DNA from: Loripinus fragilis
Lineage: Eukaryota > Mollusca > Bivalvia > Lucinida > Lucinidae
DNA length: 64,000 bases
Assembly (NCBI GenBank): GCA_964019695.1
Contig: OZ026525.1
Span: 60,668,253-60,732,252 of the forward strand
Direction of reading: 5' to 3'
Both the position numbers and the translations under genes were made by a program. Positions 55,947 to 64,000 of this stretch are shown one piece after another (the first letter of the stretch is position 1; every line of letters begins with the position of its first letter). The notes beneath the pieces are model-generated. The model saw only the letters and a list, made by a program, of their open reading frames with translations, did not search any database and was not told the DNA's origin.

Positions 55947-57036
55947 AAATGAAAAAAGTCAATAAGCAATGCTTATTAGATACCCCCCGCACAGTAAGGG
56001 TCAGTGAAAAAACTTGGCAATTTATAGTTCGAACAAGGAGACCTTAGTTTTGATAAGAATATTTCAGTAGAATCTGTGCAAACAAAAATTATAAACTCCT
56101 TCATGCATATGTTCAATGTGTCTACATTGTATAGGCAAAGTATCAAATTGCTCCATAAAAAGCTGTGGTAGGAGTTGATCGGCCCATAAAGGCACTGTCT
56201 ATGCATATACAAACACTTTATTAGGGAAAAATTGTCTAAGTTCTCACAGCTGTCATTTTGTCAAAAATTATTTTTTCTGAACTAAACTCCTTCATGCATA
56301 TGTTCAATGTGTCTACATTGTATAGTAAAAGTATCAAATTGTTCCATCAAAAGCTGTGGTAGGAGTTGAATTGCCCGTGTATGGCCTATAATAGCATAAG
56401 CATAAAGCACTATATTAAAAGCCATTTAGAACTACAAAGGGAAATAACTCTAATAGAATTGGCCCCTAGCCCTTACTTTTTTGTCTAAAGTATTTGTCTT
56501 GCATATATGAACATGTTTGCAAGGTTTGATGAAAATCCAGCAATGACTCTTCGAGTTATTAAGGAAACAAAGCGTTACGGACGGACGGACGGACGCACGG
56601 ACGGACGGACGCACGGACGGACGGACGCACGGACAACGTGAAAACAGTATACCCCCTACAAACAAAGTTTGCGGGGGGTATAATATAGTAAAAGTATCAA
56701 ATTGTTCCATCAAAAGCTGTGGTAGGAGTTGAATTGCCCGTGTATGGCCTATAATAGCATAAGCATAAAGCACTATATTAAAAGCCATTTAGAACTACAA
56801 AGGGAAATAACTCTAATAGAATTGGCCCCTAGCCCTTACTTTTTTGTCTAAAGTATTTGTCTTGCATATATGAACATGTTTGCAAGGTTTGATGAAAATC
56901 CAGCAATGACTCTTCGAGTTATTAAGGAAACAAAGCGTTACGGACGGACGGACGGACGGACGGACGCACGGACGGACGGACGCACGGACAACGTGAAAAC
57001 AGTATACCCCCTACAAACAAAGTTTGCGGGGGGTAT
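55947..57036. mobile_element. Second CCCCCCGCA/(CCGT)n element, inverted, with a duplicated end
   Basis: This is the reverse complement of the element at 26111, sharing the AATAAGCAATGCTTATT end and the ACCCCCCGCACAG start. It has fewer 190-bp units. A segment of about 360 bp, including the (CGGA)n tract, occurs twice in a row (about 56322-56681 and 56682-57036). It lies in the intron between the fourth and fifth exons of the minus-strand gene. Confidence 0.82.
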
Positions 57037-57149
57037 AATAAACTTATTACTTTGTGGCATATTGTAAGGACTGGACTGGTCTCTGTAGGTTGGACTATAC
57101 AGTAGCCTCAATTTATCCTCAGTCTTATATGTAATATTGCAAGAATTAC

Positions 57150-57250
57150 CTGTTCAAGATGATGGAAAGCCTCATTCTGTTTCCCGGCATGTATTGTACA
57201 AACTACACATTGTTTATGGCACCAGAGCTGCATAGACAGGGAAACATCAT
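57150..57250 (-). CDS. Likely SKIC3/TTC37, fourth exon in window
   Basis: Acceptor CTCTCACAG, donor GTAATT, phase 1 in and 0 out. It encodes DVSLSMQLWCHKQCVVCTIH and AGKQNEAFHHLEQ, a helical hairpin with A-x-x-H/L-L spacing. A second AG at 57228 would start the exon at LWCHKQ, but only the upstream AG gives the phase required by the preceding exon, so 57250 is preferred. Confidence 0.78.
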
Positions 57251-57259
57251 CTGTGAGAG

Positions 57260-58152
57260 AATGAATGAGCCAGAACATGAGATTTTGGTACTTATAACCC
57301 ATACCTTGCCAATATTTTTTCTCCTGAAAATGGTGTCTGCTTTTTGCGTCTACTGTTTATATTTAAGTGCACAGTACCACTTCAAAATAAGATTTCTAGC
57401 CCCACTGGACAGCTGGTCTCAGACATTTTACTCTGCTGACTATTTTCAAATTTAACTTTTCAAAAAATTATTTTAGGTACACTATCAAAGTGTACTATCA
57501 AAGTGTCAAACAGTTTGGATCCAGATCAGGACCGACATTCTGTTTGCAAAGGTTATCCGCAGACAACAAGTCGCCTCTAGCAAGGAAAGAGTTAAAATAT
57601 GACTTAGGCATGTAGGATGAGTACCATTGTCTTGTGCATTAGTCTGTACATGTTTTTGGTTTTAATGACAGCACAGCGCCTGCAGGCCACAACCATATTT
57701 AGTGCCCATCCTGCACCACATTAGTCTACATACAGTGAAGTCATATTATATTGTTGTGGTTGGGGTCCAGAGGAATGGCCTGTGTTTCAGGTGAATTGAC
57801 AATACCAGAACTGTCCACCACACCAATTAACACCTAATTGATTTAGCTGCTATTGCAAATAAGGTTATTGATCAAGCTAAACACATTTCTAATTTATGTA
57901 AAGGTAGAAGAATACTCACACGTTGATAGTCTTAGAGACCTATGCTAAATTGATAGAATTATATAGGAAAATGAAGGTTTAATCACAAATAGTGTACAAA
58001 GTTTCAGGGGAAAAAGTATAATTGCAAAGTTAATGGATCTTGCACTATGCACTTTTCTAATTTTGATTGATATTTATATGAAGTTTTATGAAGATATCTT
58101 GAATAGTTTGCAAGTTAGACAGCAGGCACAATTGTAAAAATTTTGTCTTTAC
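57260..58152. other. Intron of the minus-strand gene
   Basis: Contains half of an R5 repeat near 57280, R2 copy 6, and otherwise unassigned sequence up to the exon array. Confidence 0.55.
57435..57595. repeat. Foldback repeat R2, copy 6 (half)
   Basis: GGATCCAGATCAGGACCGAC without the inverted half; a 17-bp local repeat ACTATCAAAGTG precedes it. Confidence 0.75.
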
Positions 58153-58284
58153 CTTTTGATAGAATATTGTGGAGCACATACAGCTCAGTAGCTAACAAAT
58201 GTTGTCTATGGTCAGTATCTGTTGTCAGGATAGCCTCCCCATGAACTGCTGATGCTAGTAATGCCCAGTGTTCTAAATGAATAA
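58153..58284 (-). CDS. Duplicate exon copy C1, candidate mutually exclusive exon
   Basis: A 132-bp phase 1-1 copy with acceptor CTCTCAG and donor GTAAAG. It is the most diverged copy: it encodes TDTDHRQHLLATELYVLHNI where the original has TDTVHRQELFATELYVLRYI. The open frame is intact. Retained frame and splice sites are compatible with use as an alternative exon, but recent duplication without function would look the same. Confidence 0.5.
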
Positions 58285-58309
58285 CTGAGAGTAAAGATTC
58301 TCTCCTTAC

Positions 58310-58441
58310 CTTTTGATAGTATGTAACGGAGCACATAGAGCTCAGTAGCAAACAAATGTTGTCTATGTTCAGTATCTGTTGTCAGGATAGCCTCCCCATG
58401 GACTGCTGATGCTAGTAATGCCCAGTGTTCTAAATGAATAA
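58310..58441 (-). CDS. Duplicate exon copy C2, candidate mutually exclusive exon
   Basis: A 132-bp copy of the exon, with acceptor CTCTCAG, donor GTAAGG and phase 1-1, so it could replace the original in frame. It encodes IHLEHWALLASAVHGEAILT followed by TDTEHRQHLFATELYVLRYI. Compared with the original it has HG for HA, E for V and H for E. Only 25 bp separate it from C3 and from C1, too short for an intron, so the copies could only be used one at a time. Confidence 0.5.
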
Positions 58442-58466
58442 CTGAGAGTAAAGATTCTCTCCTTAC

Positions 58467-58597
58467 CTTTTGATAGTATGTAACGGAGCACATAGAGCTC
58501 AGTAGCAAACAAATGTTGTCTATGTTCAGTATCTGTTGTCAGGATAGCCTCTGCATGGACTGCTGATGCTAGTAATGCCCAGTATTCTAATGAATAA
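58467..58597 (-). pseudogene. Duplicate exon copy C3 (frame-broken)
   Basis: A 131-bp copy of the 58623-58751 exon, 25 bp downstream of it. It keeps an acceptor (CTCTCAG) and a GTAAGG donor and is about 95 percent like its neighbours by eye. It is one base shorter near its start; entered in phase 1 it would read a TAG within four codons. It can be read only through from the copy above, in the frame giving LEYWALLASAVHAEAILTT. Probably not used alone. Confidence 0.75.
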
Positions 58598-58622
58598 CTG
58601 AGAGTAAAGATTCTCTCCTTAC

Positions 58623-58751
58623 CTTTTGATAGTATGTAACGGAGGACATAGAGCTCAGTAGCAAACAATTCTTGTCTATGGACAGTATCTGTTGTCAGGA
58701 TAGCCTCTGCATGAACTGCTGATGCTAGTAATGCCCAGTGATCTAAATCAT
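58623..58751 (-). CDS. Likely SKIC3/TTC37, third exon; original copy of a fourfold array
   Basis: The exon follows TTTATTTCAG (the best acceptor in the array) and ends before GTAAGG, phase 1-1. It encodes DLDHWALLASAVHAEAILTT and ATELYVLRYILSK. The pyrimidine-rich 14 bases before the AG are long enough for normal splicing, unlike those of the three downstream copies, so this is taken as the constitutive exon. Its end joins in frame to 57250 (G plus AT gives Asp). Confidence 0.8.
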
Positions 58752-59291
58752 CTGAAATAAAGAAAACATGAAATGAGCCAGCACATGAGAAACAATGTCT
58801 CAGTCAAGCCTGTGCATTCCCTCAGTCTCATCAGAGTGAGTGAGCTTGTGTTTAATATACCACCAACAGGTTAGCTCATATGGAGATGGGGCAACAGCTT
58901 AGAGTCTCATCAAACACACAGGAGGAGTTGGGGATCGAACTTGGAACACCTGGGTACTAAGCAAGTGCTATATCCATTACACCAAGGCGGCTCCTGTCTC
59001 ACCAGAGTCTGTTGATGTTTGCATGCAACATAATAGGGTTTCTCATGGGAAGGTCTTTTTGAGAGTTTCAATGGGATTAATTGGAGCAAAAACAGAAATT
59101 CATAACTAGACACCATGACTGTCTCAAGGTTTGTAATAGTAACGCCAGCAATAATGCCTTCTGGCATAATGTAAATGATCAATTTTCAATCCAACAATTT
59201 TTTTTAATCCAAATGCCAATAAAATCAAAATCTATTAACACCAAACCAAAGAACAATGTAAATAAGTAAAAGTAAAGGGCAGTGAACCTAC

Positions 59292-59397
59292 CGGGATAAC
59301 AATGTATCAACCTCTGGACTGATGAGAAGGAGCTGTGGTTCCTGTGGCTATGGTAGCCCCCACACAGATGTCCAGCAGTTAATGTTTTCATTTTCTC
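59292..59397 (-). CDS. Likely SKIC3/TTC37, second exon in window
   Basis: The exon follows TCTTTACAG and ends in phase 1 before GTAGGT. It encodes EKMKTLTAGHLCGGYHSHRN and then SVQRLIHCYP. The last part starts a TPR-like helix pair completed by the next exon (G plus AT gives Asp). It is separated from the previous exon by 2.85 kb, most of which is a tandem array of copies of that exon. Confidence 0.78.
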
Positions 59398-59411
59398 CTG
59401 TAAAGAAAATT

Positions 59412-59625
59412 TAGATTAACCCTTAAAGTACCAATCACAATAAAAGTTGTATGCTAAAAAGTTTTAGAAGCCTCTTTGACAAACAGTGTTGACCCAGATC
59501 AGACTGCTCCTGTTGGAGCAGTCTGATTTGGGTCCACACTGCTTGCCTTTATACATGCATTAGCAAATATTGTCAGAAAATAAGATGACAGGTGCATTTT
59601 TTTGCATTTGCTTCAATGGTTAAAA
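59412..59625. repeat. Foldback repeat R3, copy 5
   Basis: AACCCTTAAAGTACCAATCA, hairpin CAGACTGCTCCTGTTGGAGC and right arm ending near TTCAATGGTTAAAA. Confidence 0.85.
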
Positions 59626-59839
59626 GTCTTGTTATTATGCAGTTATTTAATCTTGTACTCGTGACGACCACACTAAACAGAAAGTGTGTGCAAAGGTAAA
59701 ACTGCTCATCCAAAAACACTTTGAAAAACATACACATTTATTCAAACAAAAATATTATGGGAAATGTCTAATTAATTAATCTGCTAGTAGATACCATAGT
59801 ATAGCTTGTAGAGGATTCTTATATAACAAGAAACTCTTA

Positions 59840-62249
59840 GATCTTACCTGTACTGTATCCATGGTCAGACTACAGTTAGCAGCATTAGTGACTGCTCACC
59901 CATGGTGTGGGAAATGTTTCAGTAATACATCTGCTAGTAGTTTCCATAAACTGGCTTGTAGAGGATTCTTATGTATCAAATAATACTAAGATGTTACCTT
60001 TTTCTGTACTGTTTCCAAAAGAAGACCACAATTGGCAGCATTAGAGACTGCTCGCCCATGGTGTGGGAAATGTTTCAGTAATACATCTGCCAGTAGCTTC
60101 CATAGATTAGCTTGTAGAGGATTTTTATGTATCAAATAATTCTAAGATGTTACCTTTTTCTGTACTGTATCCAAGAGAAGACTACAGTTAGCAGCATTAG
60201 TGACTGCTCACCCATGGTGTGGGAAATGTCTCAGTAATACATCTGCCAGTAACTTCCATAGATTAGCTTTTAGAGAATTCTTATGTATCAAATAATTCTA
60301 AGATGCTACCTTTTTCTGTGCTGTATCCAAGAGAAGACTACAGTTAGCAGCATTAGTGACTGCTCACCCATGGTGTGGGAAATGTTTCAGTAATACATCT
60401 GCCAGTAGCTTCCATAGATTAGCTTGTAATGGATTCTTAATTATGTATCAAATAATACTAAGATGTTACCTTTTTCTGTACTGTTTCCAAAAGAAGACCA
60501 CAATTGGCAGCATTAGTGACTGCTCGCCCATGGTGTGGGAAATGTCTCAGTAATACATCTGCCAGTAACTTCCATAGATTAGCTTGTAATGGATTCTTAA
60601 TTATGTATCAAATAATACTAAGATGTTACCTTTTTCTGTACTGTATCGAAGAGAAGACTTAGCAGCATTAGTGACTGCTCGCCCATGGTGTGGGAAATGT
60701 TTCAGTAATAAATCTGCCAGAAGCTTCCATAAATTAGCTTGTAATGGATTCTTAATTATGTTTCAGATAATTCTAAGATGTTACCTTTTCCTGTACTGTA
60801 TCCAAGAGAAGACTACAGTTAGCAGCATTAGTGACTGCTCGCCCATGGTGTGGGAAATGTCTCAGTTATACATCTGCCAGTAACTTCCATAGACTAGCTT
60901 AAAAAGGATTCTTATATATCAAATAATTCTAAGATGCTACCTTTTTCTGTGCTGTATCCAAGAGAAGACTACAGTTAGCAGCATTAGTGTCTGCTCGCCA
61001 GTGATGTGGGAAATGTTTCAGTAATACATCTGCCAGTAGCTTCCATAGATTAGCTTGTAGAGCAATCTTATATATCAAATAATTCTAAGATGTTACCTTT
61101 TTCTGTACTGTATACATGAGAAGACTACAGTTAGCAGAGATTGTGACTGCTCACATGTGCCACATGTGAGCAGTCACTAATTCTGCTAACTGTAGTCTTC
61201 ACAGTGGTGTGGGAAATGTTTAAATAATACATCTGCCAGTAACTTCTACAGACAAGCCTTGCATCAAATAATTCTAAAATGTTACCTTTTTCTGTACTGC
61301 ATCCTTGACAAGAACTCTATTGGCAGAATCCATGCTCACCTGACAATAATTTAAATAGTCTAGCTTGTACAGGATTCTTTTGTATCAAAAAAATACCTTT
61401 TTCTGTACTGTATCCATGATAAGAGCTCAATTGGCTCAATTAATGACTGCTCGCCTGACAATAATTTAAATAGTCTAGCTTGTACAGGATTCTTTTGTAT
61501 CAAAAAAATACCTTTTTCTGTACTGTATCCATGATAAGAGCTCAATTGGCTCAATTAATGACTGCTCGCCTGACAATAATTTAATTAGTCTAGCTTGTAC
61601 AGGATTCTTTTGTATAAAAAAAATACCTTTTTCTGTACTGTATCCATGATAAGAGCACAATTAGCAGCATTAGTGACTGCTCGGCCATGGTGTGGGAAAT
61701 GTCTCAGTAATACATCTGCCAGTAGCTTCCATAGATTAGCTTGTCGAGGATTCTTATGTATCAAATAATTCTAAGATGTTACCTTTTTCTGTACTGTATC
61801 CAACAGAAGTCTACAATTAGCAGCATTAGTGACTGCTCGGCCATGGTGTGGGAAATGTCTCAGTAATACATCTGCCAGTAGCTTCCATAGATTAGCTTCT
61901 AGAGGATTCTTATGTATCAAATAATTCTAAGATGTTACCTTTTTCTGTACTGTATCCAAGCGAAGACTACAATTAGCAGCATTAGTGACTGCTCGGCCAT
62001 GGTGTGGGAAATGTCTCAGTAATACATCTGCCAGTAGCTTCCATAGACTAGCTTGGTGAGGATTCTTATGTATCAAATAATTCTAAGATGTTACCTTTTT
62101 CTGTACTGTATCCAAGAGAAGACTACAATTAGCAGCATTAGTGACTGCTCGGCCATGGTGTGGGAAATGTCTCAGTAATACATCTGCCAGTAGCTTCCAT
62201 AGATTAGCTTGTCGACATTCTTATGTATCAAATAATTCTAAGATGTTAC
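59840..62249 (-). repeat. Sixteen-fold tandem array of truncated copies of the 62250-62423 exon
   Basis: Sixteen copies of the last about 132 bp of the exon plus about 24 bp of its intron follow one another. Donor-like sites fall at plus positions 59846, 59996, 60152, 60308, 60468, 60628, 60783, 60939, 61095, 61284, 61395, 61510, 61625, 61781, 61937 and 62093; the usual step is 156 bp. Three units (near 61395-61625) are shortened to about 115 bp, and one holds a palindrome. Each copy keeps the GTAACA donor but has lost the first part of the exon and its true acceptor; the junction reads GATACATAAG. Many copies remain open over the coding part (NPLQANLWKLLADVLL). The copies lie in the intron and are probably not spliced in. 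Confidence 0.92.
61120..61200. repeat. Palindrome inside the exon-fragment array
   Basis: The unit's GAAGACTACAGTTAGCAG is followed within 80 bp by its inverted copy CTGCTAACTGTAGTCTTC, with a CACATGTG core near 61157. This enlarges one repeat step to 189 bp. It looks like a local inverted duplication of array sequence. Confidence 0.85.
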
Positions 62250-62423
62250 CTTTTTCTGTACTGTATCCAAGAGAAGACTACAATTAGCAGCATTAGTGAC
62301 TGCTCGCCCATGGTGTGGGAAATGTTTCAGTAATACATCTGCCAGGAGCTTCCATAGATTAGCTTGTAAAGGATTCTTATGTAACAACTTCTGTAGTTGA
62401 CATACCGCCTGCCTTGCTCCATC
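62250..62423 (-). CDS. Helical-repeat (TPR-like) protein, likely SKIC3/TTC37; first exon in window
   Basis: This is the most upstream minus-strand exon I can see; the 5' part of the gene is right of the window. It follows ATTTTACAG and ends at AAAAAG before GTAACA, phase 0 at both ends (58 codons). It encodes DGARQAVCQLQKLLHKNPLQ and ANLWKLLADVLLKHFPHHGR, the helix-turn-helix pattern with NP..xxLW spacing typical of TPR proteins. Eleven exons in order down to 42937 give 409 residues plus TGA with every phase matching. The alternation of TPR-like helices with motifs such as IHCYPDDLDHWALLASAV suggests SKIC3 (TTC37), the scaffold of the cytoplasmic superkiller complex that feeds mRNA to the exosome. 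I give this name from general resemblance, so it is tentative; another long TPR protein is possible. Confidence 0.8.
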
Positions 62424-62559
62424 CTGTAAAATATGAGCCTCATTGTTATAAAACCTATCCATAGTGTTAGCTATGAGGCAAGAATTCAACCTGCCTGCTG
62501 AGCTTCAATGACTAGTTAGAATTGTAAAAATTTGGACGTAGCAAATAAATATCCCTTAA

Positions 62560-62770
62560 AGCGCCAATCACAACTGCAGCAGACGACAAATTTGCACAAT
62601 TTTCTCTAATTTTCAGAAAAAATAAGGTATGATATTACATGAGATTTGTCTGCCAGCAGATAATTCTCATGAAATATCATGCCTTATTTGTTTTTGTTTT
62701 TTTGAAAAAGCAGCAAAATTTAAATTGTCGTCTGCTGCAAATTATAGGTGGCGCTTTATGGGCTCATTTT
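62560..62770. repeat. Foldback repeat R4, copy 4
   Basis: AAAGCGCCAATCACAACTGC, core GTCTGCCAGCAGATAATTCT and right arm GTCGTCTGCTGCAAATTATA GGTGGCGC. It shares its outer arm with R3. Confidence 0.85.
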
Positions 62771-62771
62771 G

Positions 62772-62983
62772 TTTGCTTTATATCCCAGACAACAATTTAT
62801 CAGTCACGTTGAGAGGATTGCCTGTTTTCCTGGGTTGAACTACGTAAAAATGTACTAAGCAGCAGATAAAGTGTCTTGCTAAAGGACACAACACAGGGAC
62901 TCTGCCAGTGGTGAGACTCAAACTAGCAACCTTTCGATCCCCAGTCTAACGCTCTATCCAACTGAGCCACTGTGCTCCATAAG
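62772..62983 (-). mobile_element. SINE-A copy, antisense
   Basis: TATATCCCAGACAACAATTT, the body, and the reversed head ATCCAACTGAGCCACTGTGC with GCTCTATCC. Confidence 0.87.
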
Positions 62984-63534
62984 GCAAGTATTGATATTAT
63001 TATATATTGCAATCCCTTTATAATACACCTCATTATAACATGGATTTAGATATAATACGTTCATGTCTCCCATTTTTTTAGCATGAAATTTTATGAAGGA
63101 ATTAAATTCCTTTATAAAATTGTCCCTTTATAACATGATTAACTTATAATGCTGTCCATTCCAGTGGAACCCAAACATAGTGCAAATATTGGTATGTACA
63201 CTGTAAGGGTTTTTGTAGGAATCAATGGATGGGAACCTCCCATGGCTATGTTGCCGATACTAAATCTGGTCCTGAGGTTATAAAACTTTAATCATGCTCA
63301 ACTCAACTGAGTAGGAACTTTTAACTATTCATAAAAACAAAAAAGCTAAAAAAATATACTTTTTTTTTCTTTAAAACTTTCAGATGCTTTATATATCATG
63401 CTAACAAATATTAAAATGCCAACAATTGTTGGCATTTTAACATTTATGACGATCAGTTTGTTGGCATTTTAACATTATGAGCATGATATATTTGTTGACA
63501 TTTTAACATTATGACCATGATAAATTTCACTTTT

Positions 63535-63726
63535 ATTCTTAACATCCCAGTCAAAAAATTTTCAGACATGTCGGGACAGGTCTTCCTGGGTTGAACCAGT
63601 ACAAAGCAGCATATAAAGTGTCTTGCTTAAGGTCACAACATAGTGACTCCGTCGGCGGAGAGACTGGAAAATAGCAACCCTTTGATCTCCAGTCTAACAC
63701 TCTACAAACTGAACCACTGCACTCCG
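63535..63726 (-). mobile_element. SINE-A copy, antisense
   Basis: CATCCCAGTCAAAAAATTTT, CTTCCTGGGTTGAACCAGTA and the reversed head ACTCTACAAACTGAACCACT. Confidence 0.87.
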
Positions 63727-63885
63727 CTCCCAATTCAGTATTAAAAAAATTTACAGCCTCGGGGCCAGGTGTGACAATAATTATAGATCATTGAATTGAT
63801 ATTGGAAAATATTCAGCAAGGGTTTATACAACTGAAGACACCCCAGCCTGCAAGAGCTCTGAGTTATGTCAACAAGCGTCATATA

Positions 63886-64000
63886 CAGTAAAACCTGTCT
63901 TAAGCGGCCACTCAGAAGAAGGCCAAAATATATGTTTTCAAGACAAAAAATTGCTTAATGCAGGTCAAAAATATTGCAGAATGCTCCCCGTGGAGTATTC
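63886..64000. mobile_element. pogo-type MITE (CAGTAAAACCTG family), copy 4, cut by window end
   Basis: Begins after TA with CAGTAAAACCTGTCTTAAGC and runs to the window edge in the inner palindrome (GCAGAATGCTCCCC). Confidence 0.82.

Noticed and set aside
56450..57067. Similar open frames at the second microsatellite
   Set aside because: Same cause as at 26157; inverted copy of the element.
57150..57227. Shorter form of the fourth minus-strand exon starting at LWCHKQ
   Set aside because: The acceptor at 57228 gives a frame that does not match the preceding phase-1 donor; the acceptor at 57251 does.
59840..62249. CRISPR-like regular array
   Set aside because: Units are 156 bp exon copies without unique spacers, in an animal genome.

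Overview
The window is animal nuclear DNA, most likely from a mollusc and probably a bivalve. Coding sequence is split into short exons with GT-AG introns. The non-coding DNA is AT-rich and crowded with tRNA-derived SINEs, TA-flanked pogo/Tigger-type elements and foldback MITEs, including the CCCCCCGCA / (CCGT)n element that I associate with mollusc genomes. The species cannot be named from sequence alone.

Two convergent genes carry all the protein coding I can support. On the + strand, 1030-28541 holds the last eleven exons of eIF3 subunit C (EIF3C). Four ordinary exons cover the conserved C-terminal region. Six tiny in-phase exons (24-48 nt) and a terminal exon then build a Gly/Gln/Asn/Arg-rich tail. 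The eleven exons sum to 999 nt, an exact number of codons ending in TAG. On the - strand, 62423 down to 42937 holds the last eleven exons of a gene whose helical-repeat C-terminus suggests the superkiller-complex TPR protein SKIC3/TTC37. They sum to 1230 nt, again an open frame ending in TGA. The family name is tentative, but the exon chain is strongly supported by phase. Both genes have their 5' ends outside the window.

Layout: 1-28.5 kb is the EIF3C 3' half; its 6.5-kb intron 9 (counting exons in this window from one would make it the intron 17731-24273) contains an antisense Tigger transposon with one stop codon. 28.5-29.4 kb is the probable EIF3C 3' UTR with a striking 4+4 repeat hairpin. 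29.4-42.9 kb is intergenic and almost entirely mobile elements, many nested. 42.9-62.4 kb is the second gene. 62.4-64 kb is its next intron with further SINEs and MITEs.

The most unusual theme is repeated small-scale exon duplication in both genes. EIF3C has expanded a 45-nt tail exon and shows ladders of decayed acceptor copies beside the live exons. The minus-strand gene has a fourfold exon array separated by only 25 bp, and a 16-fold array of 3'-exon fragments. Both minus-strand arrays have a period near 156-157 bp.
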